Assembly: GCA_040905865.1 (NCBI GenBank)
Contig: JBBDQU010000072.1
Coordinates: 1 to 64,000 of the forward strand
Length of the DNA: 64,000 nucleotides
Source of the DNA: Alphaproteobacteria bacterium
GTDB lineage: Bacteria > Pseudomonadota > Alphaproteobacteria > UBA8366 > GCA-2717185
Direction of reading: 5' to 3'
The notes beneath the pieces are model-generated. The model ran no database searches, was not told where the DNA came from, and was given only the letters and a program-made list of their open reading frames with translations. The position numbers and the translations under genes are program-made. Positions 45,974 to 55,121 of this stretch are shown here, piece after piece (the first letter of the stretch is position 1; each line of letters opens with the position of its first letter).

Positions 45974-47239
45974 TCAGGGTAATTGCCGCCCCTTGCCGAT
46001 AGCGCTTTCGCCCAGCCTGGCGCGCACATCGTCCATGGCGCGCTCGACGCGCGCGAGTTTGCCCGTCGCGCCGCTCAGCAGGTCGGGCAGGTCGCCTTCT
46101 TCCGCATCCAGAATATCCGCGATCCCGACCCCGATCAGGCGATAGGCCGGACCGTTCGTTTCCTTTTCCAGCATCGCAGTGGCGGTGCGGTAGATGATTT
46201 CGGCCAGTTGCGTCGGGGTCGTCAGCGTGCGGCTTCGGGTCACCTGCCGAAAATCGGCCCGTTTCAATTTCAGCGTGATGCTGCGGCCGGCGAGATTGCG
46301 GGTCTTCAGGCGGCGGGAAACCGTTTCGCACAGCGGCCAGAGGCGCTTGCACAGCGTATCCAGGTTATAGATGTCCTCCGCGAACGTCGTTTCGGCGGAG
46401 ATGCTTTTGGGTGTGGAGGAGGGCGACACCTTTCGGTCGTCATGGCCCCGCGAGAAATGAAACAGGCGATGGCCGATCGATCCGTAGCGCGCGACGAGAT
46501 CCGTTTCGGTCATGCGCTGCAGATGCCCTACCGTCGTAACGCCGTCGCGGCGAAGCTTGTCCCGCAGCGCCTTGCCGACACCCCAGATCGTCCCGACCGG
46601 CCGCGGCGCCAGAAAGGCCGGCGCCTCCTCCGCGCCGACCGCGGCAAATCCGCGTGGCTTGTCCAGGTCGGAGGCGACCTTGGCGAGAAACTTGTTGTAG
46701 CTGAGTCCGATGCTCGCGCTGACGCCGATTTCCGTTTCGATGCGCTTCACGATCAGCGCCAGCGTCCGGGCGGGCGACCCCTTGTGCAGCGCCCGGGTGC
46801 CGTTGAGGTCGAGATAGGCCTCGTCGATGGAAAGCGGCTCCACCAGCGGTGTAAAATCCTGCATGATCGCGCGGATCTGCTGGCCGACAGCGCCGTATTT
46901 ACCCATGTCCGGCCGGATGACGACTGCGTCCGGACAGGCTTTCATCGCCTGGAACATGGGCATGGCGGAGCGAACGCCATAGAGGCGGGCGACATAGCAG
47001 GCGGCGGATACGACGCCCCGGTGTCCACCGCCGACGATGACCGGCCTGTCGCGTATGGCGGGATTGTCGCGCTTCTCGACCGAGGCATAGAACGCATCGC
47101 AATCGATATGGGCGATCGCCAGAGTACCGAGTTCCCTGTGCTGGCGCAGGCGCGGCGATCCGCAGGCGGGGCAGCGCCCGGATTCTACCATCGAGTCGAA
47201 CTCCGTCAGGCAGTCGCGGCACAGCGCCTGGATCGTCAT
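45974..47239 (-). CDS. dinB: DNA polymerase IV with N-terminal zinc ribbon
   Basis: DinB is a Y-family translesion polymerase. The 421-residue protein has the catalytic motifs IDCDAFYASVE and LSIDEAYLDL, a helix-hairpin-helix and the little-finger domain. Unlike E. coli DinB it carries an N-terminal extension with two CxxC pairs (LCRDC and RCPACG, about residues 6-25) that should bind zinc, a form common in alphaproteobacteria. The start ATG 47239 overlaps the ROK kinase stop (ATGA), which explains the length chosen over the longer frame to 47353. I see no LexA box in the upstream region. Confidence 0.94.
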   Translation of the reverse strand: MTIQALCRDCLTEFDSMVESGRCPACGSPRLRQHRELGTLAIAHIDCDAFYASVEKRDNPAIRDRPVIVGGGHRGVVSAACYVARLYGVRSAMPMFQAMKACPDAVVIRPDMGKYGAVGQQIRAIMQDFTPLVEPLSIDEAYLDLNGTRALHKGSPARTLALIVKRIETEIGVSASIGLSYNKFLAKVASDLDKPRGFAAVGAEEAPAFLAPRPVGTIWGVGKALRDKLRRDGVTTVGHLQRMTETDLVARYGSIGHRLFHFSRGHDDRKVSPSSTPKSISAETTFAEDIYNLDTLCKRLWPLCETVSRRLKTRNLAGRSITLKLKRADFRQVTRSRTLTTPTQLAEIIYRTATAMLEKETNGPAYRLIGVGIADILDAEEGDLPDLLSGATGKLARVERAMDDVRARLGESAIGKGRQLP

Positions 47240-48144
47240 GGCGCCGCGTCTTCCGGCCATAGCCAGGCCGCCCCCCGGACGCCGCTGGAATCGCCATAGG
47301 CGGGCGGAACCAGAACCGTATCGACCCGGTCCGAAAAGACCCATTCGCGCCACATGCCGGGTACATTGGCGTACAGGCGCGCCACGTTGGACATGCCGCC
47401 GCCCAGGACGATGACGTCGGGGTCGAGCAGGTTGATGACATGGGCAAGAGCGCGAGCAAGCCGGCTTTCATATCGCGCCATGCTTGCATTGCAGGCCGGG
47501 TCGCCGTTTTCGGCGGCGGCAACGATCGCCGCCGCGTCCAGCCGTGTGCCCGTATCCGCGGCGTGGCGCGCGGCGAAACCGGTACCGGACAGATAGGTTT
47601 CGATGCAGCCCCGCATTCCGCATTTGCAGTGCGGGCCCGGGTATTCCGAGGTCAGCATCCAGGGTAGCGGATTGTGGCCCCATTCGCCGGCAACGGCATT
47701 CCGGCCACGCAGCACCGCGCCGTCGATCACCACGCCGCCGCCGCATCCCGTGCCGAGAATAACGCCGAACACGATGGCGGCGCCCCGGGCCGCACCATCG
47801 GAGGCTTCCGACAGCGCAAAGCAGTTGGCGTCGTTCATCATCCGAATCGGCCGGTCCAGAAGCGTCTCCAGGTCGCGGTCGAAGGGGTGACCGTCGATCG
47901 GGGCGTTCGGCGCGTTCTTGATCACGCCCGTGGCCGGAGACAGGGCTCCCGGAACGCCGAATCCGAGCGAGCAGCGCTGTCCGAGCGCCGCTTCCATGCC
48001 GTCAATCAGTGTGACGATGGCGTTTAACATGGCGTCGTAACCATCTGAAGGCGTGGCGATTCGCCGCCTCATGGCGAAACTTCCATCGGCATGGAGCGCC
48101 GCTGCCTCGATCTTGGTGCCCCCGACATCCACACCGATGCGCAT
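47236..48144 (-). CDS. ROK family sugar kinase
   Basis: This 302-residue ROK protein has the ATP-binding DVGGTKIEAA (about 6-15), the catalytic region GFGVPGALSPATG and MMNDANCFAL, and the ROK zinc motif HCKCGMRGCIETYLSGTG. No DNA-binding domain is attached, so it is a kinase rather than a repressor; fructose, glucose or N-acetylhexosamine are plausible substrates. It overlaps dinB by 4 nt, a pairing without an obvious functional link. ATG 48144 fits the family start MRIGVDVGGTK. Confidence 0.92.
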   Translation of the reverse strand: MRIGVDVGGTKIEAAALHADGSFAMRRRIATPSDGYDAMLNAIVTLIDGMEAALGQRCSLGFGVPGALSPATGVIKNAPNAPIDGHPFDRDLETLLDRPIRMMNDANCFALSEASDGAARGAAIVFGVILGTGCGGGVVIDGAVLRGRNAVAGEWGHNPLPWMLTSEYPGPHCKCGMRGCIETYLSGTGFAARHAADTGTRLDAAAIVAAAENGDPACNASMARYESRLARALAHVINLLDPDVIVLGGGMSNVARLYANVPGMWREWVFSDRVDTVLVPPAYGDSSGVRGAAWLWPEDAAP

Positions 48145-48354
48145 TGCCGCCGCTCCTGAGGTGACGCAAATAATATTGGCGAAGTTCCTGCCGGTCCTGG
48201 CCGGCAAGCCGAAAATTTCGGTAAGTTCGTGGCTTTTCCCAAGAGAGTCACGTAATTTGACCGTCAGTGACAATGCATTTTCGGTCGTTCAGGTATTGTT
48301 AATCGTAATTTTGTTAATATAACCCCGCTGGCTCTAGGGAAGCATACGTTTATC

Positions 48355-48720
48355 ATGCCCAAGACGATCCTGATTGTTGAAGATAATGAACTGAACATGA
48401 AGCTGTTTCATGATCTCCTGGAATCGCAGGGATACGATATTCTGCAGACGCGGAACGGCGTCGAGGCGCTCAAGATTGCCCGCGACCGAAAGCCCGACCT
48501 GATCCTCATGGACATCCAGCTTCCCGAGGTTTCCGGCCTCGAAGTCACAAAATGGATCAAGGAAGACGACGATATCAGACATATTCCCGTCATCGCGGTC
48601 ACGGCCTTTGCGATGAAGGGAGACGAGGAGAAGTTCCGCAACGGAGGATGCGAAGCCTATATTGCCAAGCCGATTTCGGTGAACGGGTTTCTTGAGACCG
48701 TTGCCCGGTTTTTGAGTTGA
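48355..48720 (+). CDS. divK: Cell-cycle response regulator DivK
   Basis: DivK is the single-domain response regulator that modulates the DivJ/PleC/CckA network and so CtrA activity. The 121 residues are a bare receiver domain with the acidic pocket (VEDN, 8-11), phosphoacceptor Asp53 (LMDIQLPE), the switch Thr in [11 protein letters not shown] and Lys in YIAKPIS. It sits 7 nt before pleD, the Caulobacter arrangement. A GANTC site (GAGTC, 48245-48249) lies in its upstream region. Confidence 0.96.
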   Translation: MPKTILIVEDNELNMKLFHDLLESQGYDILQTRNGVEALKIARDRKPDLILMDIQLPEVSGLEVTKWIKEDDDIRHIPVIAVTAFAMKGDEEKFRNGGCEAYIAKPISVNGFLETVARFLS

Positions 48721-48727
48721 CCGCCCG

Positions 48728-50161
48728 ATGTCAGCGCGAATCCTTGTCGTCGACGACCTGCTTCCCAACGTAAAGCTTCTGGAAGCGAAGCTGACAAGCG
48801 AATATTTCGATGTCATTACGGCGTATGACGGCCCGACCGCGCTGGAACTGATTGAGCGACAGCCGCCGGATATCGTCCTGCTGGACGTGATGATGCCGGG
48901 CATGGACGGCTTCGAAGTCTGCAGGCGAATCAAGGAACGCCCGGAATGGATGCATATACCCGTCGTGATGATCACGGCGCTATCCGATGCGGCGGACCGG
49001 GTGCGCGGGATTGAGTCCGGCGCCGACGATTTCCTGACCAAACCGGTCGATGACACGGCATTGTTCGCTCGCGTCCGATCGCTGGTGCGCCTGAAAATGG
49101 TCATGGACGAGTGGCGGCTGCGCGAGCAGACGACCGGACAGCTTGGCGCGCTGGAAAATCATACGCCGGTGATTCAGATAAGCGCGACACTCGCGAATAT
49201 CCTCCTGCTGGACGACAACGCGGTCGATGCGGCGAAGATGGCCAGGACGCTGGCGCTCGACAATGACGTCGTCGTTACGGAAAAAACCGTCGAAGCGACG
49301 CATCTTCGCTCGCTGGAACAGACATTCGACCTTGTTATCGTCAATCTCAACCTTCGGGGCCAGGATGCGCTGCGCCTGTGTTCGCAACTTCGGTCGACGG
49401 ATCAGACCCGGCAGATACCCATCCTGCTGGTCATCGAGGAGGATCAGATCGATCGCCTGGCCAAGGGGTTCGACCTCGGCGTAAACGACTATCTGGTCAA
49501 ACCGATCGACCAGAACGAATTGCTGGCCCGCGCCCGGACGCAGATTCGCCGCTGGCGCTATCATGTCCGCTTGCGCAAGACCTATGAGCGTAGCATCGAA
49601 ATGGCGCTCACCGACAGCCTGACGGGTCTTTATAACCGTCGCTATCTGACCGCCCATCTGAGCGGGCAGATCGAGCGGGTCGAGCGCGGCGGCAAGTCCC
49701 TTTCGCTGATCATGTTCGATATCGATTTTTTCAAACGGGTGAACGATTTGCACGGCCATGCCGTCGGCGATGCGGTGCTGCAGGAACTGGCCCACCGGGT
49801 AAGCGGCAATCTGCGCAGCTTTGATACGGTGGCGCGCATGGGCGGCGAGGAATTCGTCATCGTCATGCCCGATACCAATGTCACGATTGCCTGCGCCGTT
49901 GCGGAACGCCTCCGCTTGGATATCGAGGCGAGGGGATTTGCTGCGCCCGGGTTGTCGGCGAAGCTGCCGATCACGATCAGTATCGGGGTGGCGACAGCGT
50001 TTGAATCGGGAAACACATCTGAAGCAATCCTGAAGCGCGCCGACGATGCATTGTATCGCGCCAAGGAATCCGGCCGTAATATGGCGGTACTTTGTACGGG
50101 CGAGGGCTATGAAATTATTACACCGAATATCGAAAAAACCATGACGGGCGGCGCCGGTTAG
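48728..50161 (+). CDS. pleD: Response-regulator diguanylate cyclase PleD
   Basis: PleD makes c-di-GMP at the stalked pole in Caulobacter. The 477-residue protein is REC-REC-GGDEF: REC1 keeps phosphoacceptor Asp53 (LLDVMMPG); REC2 has Asn206 (VIVNLNLRG) where Asp is expected, as befits its adaptor role in dimerisation; the catalytic motif is GGEEF (372-376) with an RSFD inhibitory site (363-366). It follows divK by 7 nt and ends before a bidirectional terminator shared with rpmG. Confidence 0.96.
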   Translation: MSARILVVDDLLPNVKLLEAKLTSEYFDVITAYDGPTALELIERQPPDIVLLDVMMPGMDGFEVCRRIKERPEWMHIPVVMITALSDAADRVRGIESGADDFLTKPVDDTALFARVRSLVRLKMVMDEWRLREQTTGQLGALENHTPVIQISATLANILLLDDNAVDAAKMARTLALDNDVVVTEKTVEATHLRSLEQTFDLVIVNLNLRGQDALRLCSQLRSTDQTRQIPILLVIEEDQIDRLAKGFDLGVNDYLVKPIDQNELLARARTQIRRWRYHVRLRKTYERSIEMALTDSLTGLYNRRYLTAHLSGQIERVERGGKSLSLIMFDIDFFKRVNDLHGHAVGDAVLQELAHRVSGNLRSFDTVARMGGEEFVIVMPDTNVTIACAVAERLRLDIEARGFAAPGLSAKLPITISIGVATAFESGNTSEAILKRADDALYRAKESGRNMAVLCTGEGYEIITPNIEKTMTGGAG

Positions 50162-50207
50162 ATCAGATTGAAAAGACATGAAGGGAATAATGCCGGTGCA
50201 AGACGCC

Positions 50208-50239
50208 AAAAGCCGCACTCGTTCGAGCGCGGCTTTTTT
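50208..50239. terminator. Bidirectional intrinsic terminator between pleD and rpmG
   Basis: AAAAGCCGC (50208-50216) pairs with GCGGCTTTT (50229-50237), with an inner CTCG/CGAG stem, and is followed by a six-T run on the + strand (50234-50239). On the minus strand the four A residues at 50208-50211 give a short U-run for rpmG. Confidence 0.85.
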
Positions 50240-50282
50240 ATGTCGTCGGGCCGGATAGTCTTCCGGCCGCTCGCATGGCCTG

Positions 50283-50450
50283 CTATTTGATGCGGCCTTC
50301 CTTGAAGGTCACATGCTTGCGCACGACCGGATCGTATTTCCGCATTTCAAGCTTCTCAGTCTGCGTGCGCGGGTTCTTCTTGGTCACGTAATAGAAACCT
50401 GTGTCCGCGGTGCTGATCATCTTGATCTGAATTGTATTTGCCTTGGCCAT
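50283..50450 (-). CDS. rpmG: 50S ribosomal protein L33
   Basis: L33 is a small protein near the E site of the large subunit. The 55-residue product has the canonical [21 protein letters not shown] start, read here in two parts as IQIKMISTA and [18 protein letters not shown], and ends [16 protein letters not shown]. It lacks the four zinc cysteines, so it is the Zn-independent type. The order divK-pleD-rpmG is conserved in alphaproteobacteria. Confidence 0.95.
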   Translation of the reverse strand: MAKANTIQIKMISTADTGFYYVTKKNPRTQTEKLEMRKYDPVVRKHVTFKEGRIK

Positions 50451-50486
50451 ATCCACGATTCCGTCGCTGAAGTGTCAGTTGGCGGC

Positions 50487-50514
50487 ACATTACTGCGCCG
50501 CAGGGTCAAGTCAA
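50487..50514 (-). promoter_or_regulatory. Candidate rpmG promoter
   Basis: On the minus strand TTGACT (50514-50509) and TAATGT (50492-50487) are separated by 16 bases, about 37 nt before the rpmG ATG, in the short gap after the Nudix gene. Confidence 0.5.
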
Positions 50515-50516
50515 GC

Positions 50517-51221
50517 CTATTCCGTTGAGATCAGCCGTGTACTGCGGCGGTTGAACATGCGCTTCACGGGCCGGTCGGGGTCCGGCGAAGGCCTTTCCCG
50601 CCAGTGTTCAATGGCTTCCGACAGGGCCAGATGGGTGACCGTCATCAGATTGAAATCCGACAGGGCCGCCGTCGCGGAACGCCAGCCGATATCCTCCAGT
50701 TCCGTCGTATGCTGCAGTGTCCCGTGCGTCGCCGCGCCGTCGGCGAGGAAGAAACGGGTGTTGAACCGGATCGGGCTGCGCGCCGGCGTAATCGCGCGCA
50801 GGATGTAATGCAGCTGTCCGGCCGCGGGTTTGAGATTTGCGGCGGCATAGGCGGCATGCAGCGGCGAACGGCCACCGTCGCCGATGTCGCCCGGTTCGCC
50901 GATCAGCAATCCGGTTTCCTCCCAGGTTTCCCGTATGGCCGCCCATGCCAGGGCCTGTGCGCGCCGTGGCGGACAATGCCGCCGCATCTGGGCCAGGACG
51001 TCATGCCGCAACGGAAAGGGTTCCGCCTCGGCGGCGTCGGTGCGGTCGACCCGTCCGCCTGGAAAAACATATACCCCCGGCATGAAACGGGCGTTCAGCC
51101 GCCGCCGTCCGAGAAGGACTTCCGGATTGGTGCGCGTGCCGCGCAGAAGCACGACGCTCGCGGCATCATGGGGATGGGCGGGCCGCTTTTTTTGGGCGGC
51201 GAGGGTCGTCCGGTCTGTCAT
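50517..51221 (-). CDS. Nudix hydrolase family protein
   Basis: This 234-residue protein has the Nudix catalytic core AIRETWEETGLLIG (REx2EExG, about 95-108). The preceding GG motif (VFPGGRVD, near 51-58) is separated from it by about 35 residues instead of the compact Nudix box, as in the NUDT19-like subgroup of CoA or nucleotide diphosphatases. The substrate is not readable. It is on the minus strand, 4 nt after the S41 protease gene, and a promoter for rpmG lies just past its stop. Confidence 0.85.
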   Translation of the reverse strand: MTDRTTLAAQKKRPAHPHDAASVVLLRGTRTNPEVLLGRRRLNARFMPGVYVFPGGRVDRTDAAEAEPFPLRHDVLAQMRRHCPPRRAQALAWAAIRETWEETGLLIGEPGDIGDGGRSPLHAAYAAANLKPAAGQLHYILRAITPARSPIRFNTRFFLADGAATHGTLQHTTELEDIGWRSATAALSDFNLMTVTHLALSEAIEHWRERPSPDPDRPVKRMFNRRSTRLISTE

Positions 51222-51225
51222 GCAG

Positions 51226-52827
51226 TCAACTCCTGGCGGGCAAGGCGGTTATCTGAAGGGCCCGCTGGTACAGGCCGGGGGTTTCAAGGATCTTCCTGGC
51301 GACTTCTATATCGATATCAATGCCGTCACGCGGCTGCCAGGGGCAAAGGGCTTCAATGGCTTTCAGGTTCTCCGGATCGCCGCCGTCCGCGTTGCGGCGC
51401 ATCCGGATATGGCGCAGCGCCTCGCCATCGTCCAGCGCGCGTCGCAGGACACTGGCAGCACTGTCGGCATGGCTGGTGCACAATGTCGGCATCACGCCGA
51501 GCCTGTTCAGGACATATCCGGAAGGAGTCAGCAATCGGGCCCACGTCAGTATGAGGTCGCCGTCATTGGGAAGCCGGAGCACTGTCTGGACAGTGCCCTT
51601 GCCGTAGCTGCGGCTGCCGATCAGGACCGCGCGGCCCAAATCCTGCAAGGCGGCGGCGAATATTTCGGAAGCGGAGGCGGACGCGCCGTCTATCAGAATG
51701 ACCAGGGGCGTACCTTGACCGACCATCGCGGGCGTCGCGTCGAAAATCTGGTGGCTGTCCGGATGTCGGCCCCTGGTGGTGCTGATCCGGCCCTGGACCA
51801 GGAAAAGATCCGCTGCGTCCACGGCCTGGTCCAGCAGCCCGCCCGGATTGCCGCGCAGGTCGATGACAATACCCGCTATCGCGGCGCCGATCTCCCTCTG
51901 CGCCTGAAGAACCGCTTCGCCCAACTCCCGCGTCGTGTCCTGGTTGAATCCGGTCATGCGCAGGAAGGCAATTCGCCCCTGGCGTTCGTAGAATACCGTC
52001 AGGGGGATGACACGCTGGCGCGACAGGGGTACGTCGAACGGGCTGGCAAGCCCGGCCCGGCGCAGGGTCAGGACAATCGCCGTATCGACCGGTCCGCGGA
52101 GCAGCCGTACGATATTCCCCAGCGGCATGCCACGCAAGGAAATGCCATCGGCTTGCAGGATAATGTCGCCTTCGACGATCCCGCTGCGGGCGGCAGGCAT
52201 ATCTTTGGTAACGTGCTGGATACGTGCGCCTTCGGCATCGGTGGCGATGGAGATTCCGATGCCGCCGAATCCCTCGCGTTCTTCCCGCTGTCGCCGGGCG
52301 ATCTCCGTTCCGGCATAGCGCGAATACCGGTCGAGGCCGGAAAGCTGGCCATCAATCAGTATCTTGTACAGGTCTTCCCGGCTTGCCGCCTGCAACCGTT
52401 GCGACGCGCCCTTGCCGTCCTCGATCAGCCGTTCGATTGTCGCGCCCCAGGCGGTGTAATCATTGACCGCGCCTTCCGGCGCCGTGGCAACGGTCGTGCC
52501 ATTGATCAGCAACCGGACGCCGCCATCCTGCCGCTCGATACTGGCGGCCGGCTCCAGCAGCCGGATCTTATGCAGCCCGGCGATCGCCAGTTCGCTGATC
52601 GCCTGTTCCTCGATATAGGTCTCCCAGACATCCTCCAGAACGGCGGATAACATATTTGCAATTTCACCGGGTGGTTTCAGGTCCGCCTGTCTGCTTCCTT
52701 CGGGCGTCATGCCACATGCTGTCACCAGAAGCAGTAACACCGTGCCGCCGGTCCGGACAGAAAGTGCCGCGCGTTTTCCGTATGCGGCGAAACGCATCGG
52801 AACGGTATGCCGGATAAGTCGGTTCAT
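51226..52827 (-). CDS. S41 family carboxyl-terminal processing protease, lipoprotein
   Basis: This 533-residue protease has a signal peptide with lipobox LVTAC (Cys38), a PDZ domain (GIGISIATDAEGARI to GDIILQADG, about 189-228) and the S41 catalytic core with the Ser in DGASASASEI (380-389) and Lys410 in SYGKGTVQ. It should be a membrane-tethered periplasmic peptidase that trims C-termini. Unlike the usual CtpA it has an N-terminal segment of about 120 residues before the protease region. It lies between rnr and a Nudix gene, all on the minus strand. Confidence 0.9.
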   Translation of the reverse strand: MNRLIRHTVPMRFAAYGKRAALSVRTGGTVLLLLVTACGMTPEGSRQADLKPPGEIANMLSAVLEDVWETYIEEQAISELAIAGLHKIRLLEPAASIERQDGGVRLLINGTTVATAPEGAVNDYTAWGATIERLIEDGKGASQRLQAASREDLYKILIDGQLSGLDRYSRYAGTEIARRQREEREGFGGIGISIATDAEGARIQHVTKDMPAARSGIVEGDIILQADGISLRGMPLGNIVRLLRGPVDTAIVLTLRRAGLASPFDVPLSRQRVIPLTVFYERQGRIAFLRMTGFNQDTTRELGEAVLQAQREIGAAIAGIVIDLRGNPGGLLDQAVDAADLFLVQGRISTTRGRHPDSHQIFDATPAMVGQGTPLVILIDGASASASEIFAAALQDLGRAVLIGSRSYGKGTVQTVLRLPNDGDLILTWARLLTPSGYVLNRLGVMPTLCTSHADSAASVLRRALDDGEALRHIRMRRNADGGDPENLKAIEALCPWQPRDGIDIDIEVARKILETPGLYQRALQITALPARS

Positions 52828-52895
52828 GGTGCTTTAAACGGTGGCGGATGGCTAAATTTAGTCACAGGAACGCAATATTGCCATAGGATTAGGGA

Positions 52896-55121
52896 TTAAC
52901 GGCGTTTGCGACCGGGCTTTTTTTTGGGTCCGGGCTTGCCGCTGCGGAAGCCGGGCCGTTTTTTGCCGGACCGGTTGCCGGTCGCTCCTTTGCCGTCCGT
53001 TTCCAGTTCGAAGACCAGCCCGCCGGTATCCGTGTTCGCCTCGCGCAGGGCGACGGTGACGGCATCGCCCAGCGAGAAGGTGCGGCCGGAATCCCGCCCG
53101 ACCAGTCGGTTCAACTTGTCGTCATGGTCATAATAGTCCCAGGGCAGGGTACTGATCGGCACCAGCCCGTCGGCGCCTATATCGTCTAGCGTGACGAACA
53201 AGCCGAAGCGGGTGACGCCGCTGATGCGGCCGGGAAAGGTTGCGCCGACGCGGTCCGCCAGAAAGGCGGTGACATAGCGTTCGCGGGCTTCGCGTTCGGC
53301 GGCTTCGGCTCGCCGTTCGGCGATGGACAGTCTTTCGCCCATCTCCTCGAAGCGCTCGCCGTCGCCTTCCGGCAGCCCATCCTCGCCCAGCCGGTGCGCG
53401 GCAATCAGCGCGCGATGCACCAGCAGATCGGGATAGCGGCGGATGGGCGAGGTGAAATGACAGTAGCGTTGCAGCGCCAGCCCGAAATGTCCCGGATTAT
53501 CGGGGCTGTATACGGCCTTGGACTGGCTGCGCAGGATCAGGTCATTGACCAGCCTCGAATTACCGTCGCTGGCGGCGCGCTGCAGGATACCGGAAAAGTG
53601 ACTTGGCCGGACCGCGCCCTTGACGAGTTTATAATCCAGCGCCGCCAGCGCCTGGCGCAGCGCCTCGAGTTTTTCCAGCGACGGGGTTTCATGCGCCCGG
53701 TACATCACCGGCGCGCCCCTCGATTCCAGACTTTCCGCCGCGGCGACATTGGCGGCGATCATGAATTCCTCGATCAGCCTGTGGCTGTCGTATCGGGCGC
53801 TGGGTGAAATATGCGCGACATGCCCGTCATCGCCTATGGTAATGGCCAGTTCGGGCAGGTCCAGGTCCAGCGTGCCGCGCTTCTCGCGGGCCTGGGTAAG
53901 CGCCTTATAGGCCCCGTAGAGTGGCTCGATGACCGTTTCCATCAGGGGGGCCGTCATTTCGTCCGGATAGCCGTCCCTTGCCTTCTGGACCTGATCATAG
54001 GTCAGGCGCGCCGCCGAGCGCATCATCCCGCGCATGAAGACATGCTTGCGAAGGTTGCCCTCCTTGTCCACTGTCATGCGAACGGCAAGGCAGGGACGGT
54101 CTTCATCCGGCAGCAGGGAGCACCAGCCGTTGGAGATTTCCTCCGGCAGCATTGGCACGACCCGGTCCGGGAAATAGACCGAGGTCCCGCGCTCATAGGC
54201 ATCCCGGTCCAGCGCCTCGCCCGGTTTCACATAGGCGGCGACATCGGCGATGGCGACGATGATCTGCCAGCCGCCCTTGCCGTCCTCATCGGGCGCCGCC
54301 CAGACCGCATCGTCGTAGTCGCGCGCATCCGCGCCGTCGATAGTCACCAGCGGGATATCACGCAAATCAGTGCGGCCCTTAAGCCCGATGGGGCCGGCGG
54401 CGGCGGCCTGCGCCAGCGACTCGGGGCTGAACTCAGTCGGTATTTCACGGCTGCTGATGGCGATCAGGCTGTAGGTGCGCGGATCGCCGATCGGGCCGAT
54501 ACGCTCCACGACCCGGGCACGGGTGGCGCCGCGACCTCTGGTCAGCAGTTCTATGACGACGACCTCGCCGTTTTCCGCGCCGTTGCGGTCTTCCGGGGCG
54601 ACCGTGTATGCGCTGGCGCGGCCGCGCGTCGTCGGCCGGATCACGCCGTCATGGTCACGCTGCTCGTAAATGCCCAGTATGATTTTTGGCCCGGCGCCCA
54701 GAACACGGATCGCCTCGGCGGTATAGGTATTTTTGCCCGTACGCTCGACGTTGGCCAGGACGCGGTCGCCCTTGCCGGGCGCGGGCGTGCGGCGGCGGCC
54801 CGGGCGAAGATAGATTGTCGGCGGCGGCGTATCCTCGTCCCAGCGCGCCGGGCGGCACAGCACCTCGCCATCGGAATCGATCCCGACGACGTCGATGATC
54901 AGGACGGGGGGAAGGGCGCCGGCCGGCCGGACCCGGCGCTTGCGCCCGCGGTCCAGCAGGCCTTCATCCTGCAATTCCTTGAGGACCGATTTCAGCGCAA
55001 TGCGGTCGCTGCCGCGCATGCCGAAGGCGCGCGCAATTTCGCGCTTGCCGACGGGCGTAGGGCTTTCGCTGATAAAATCGAGTATCTGCCGCTTTGTCGG
55101 TACCGGCGTTTTTGCAGTCAC
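52896..55121 (-). CDS. rnr: Ribonuclease R
   Basis: RNase R is a processive 3'-5' exonuclease that degrades structured RNA and defective rRNA. The 741-residue protein has an N-terminal winged helix (RQILDFISESPTPVGKREIA), cold-shock domains, the RNB catalytic domain with DARDYDDAVWA, a C-terminal S1 domain (RISGVTRFGLFVTLDDIGADG) and a basic tail rich in Lys, Gly and Arg. It starts with GTG 55121, overlapping the topA stop by one base, the alphaproteobacterial topA-rnr order. Confidence 0.96.
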   Translation of the reverse strand: MTAKTPVPTKRQILDFISESPTPVGKREIARAFGMRGSDRIALKSVLKELQDEGLLDRGRKRRVRPAGALPPVLIIDVVGIDSDGEVLCRPARWDEDTPPPTIYLRPGRRRTPAPGKGDRVLANVERTGKNTYTAEAIRVLGAGPKIILGIYEQRDHDGVIRPTTRGRASAYTVAPEDRNGAENGEVVVIELLTRGRGATRARVVERIGPIGDPRTYSLIAISSREIPTEFSPESLAQAAAAGPIGLKGRTDLRDIPLVTIDGADARDYDDAVWAAPDEDGKGGWQIIVAIADVAAYVKPGEALDRDAYERGTSVYFPDRVVPMLPEEISNGWCSLLPDEDRPCLAVRMTVDKEGNLRKHVFMRGMMRSAARLTYDQVQKARDGYPDEMTAPLMETVIEPLYGAYKALTQAREKRGTLDLDLPELAITIGDDGHVAHISPSARYDSHRLIEEFMIAANVAAAESLESRGAPVMYRAHETPSLEKLEALRQALAALDYKLVKGAVRPSHFSGILQRAASDGNSRLVNDLILRSQSKAVYSPDNPGHFGLALQRYCHFTSPIRRYPDLLVHRALIAAHRLGEDGLPEGDGERFEEMGERLSIAERRAEAAEREARERYVTAFLADRVGATFPGRISGVTRFGLFVTLDDIGADGLVPISTLPWDYYDHDDKLNRLVGRDSGRTFSLGDAVTVALREANTDTGGLVFELETDGKGATGNRSGKKRPGFRSGKPGPKKKPGRKRR

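Noticed and set aside
48299-48317. Possible CtrA-binding site upstream of divK (two TTAA half-sites)
   Set aside because: The half-sites are 11 bases apart, not the 7 of the CtrA consensus TTAA-N7-TTAA.
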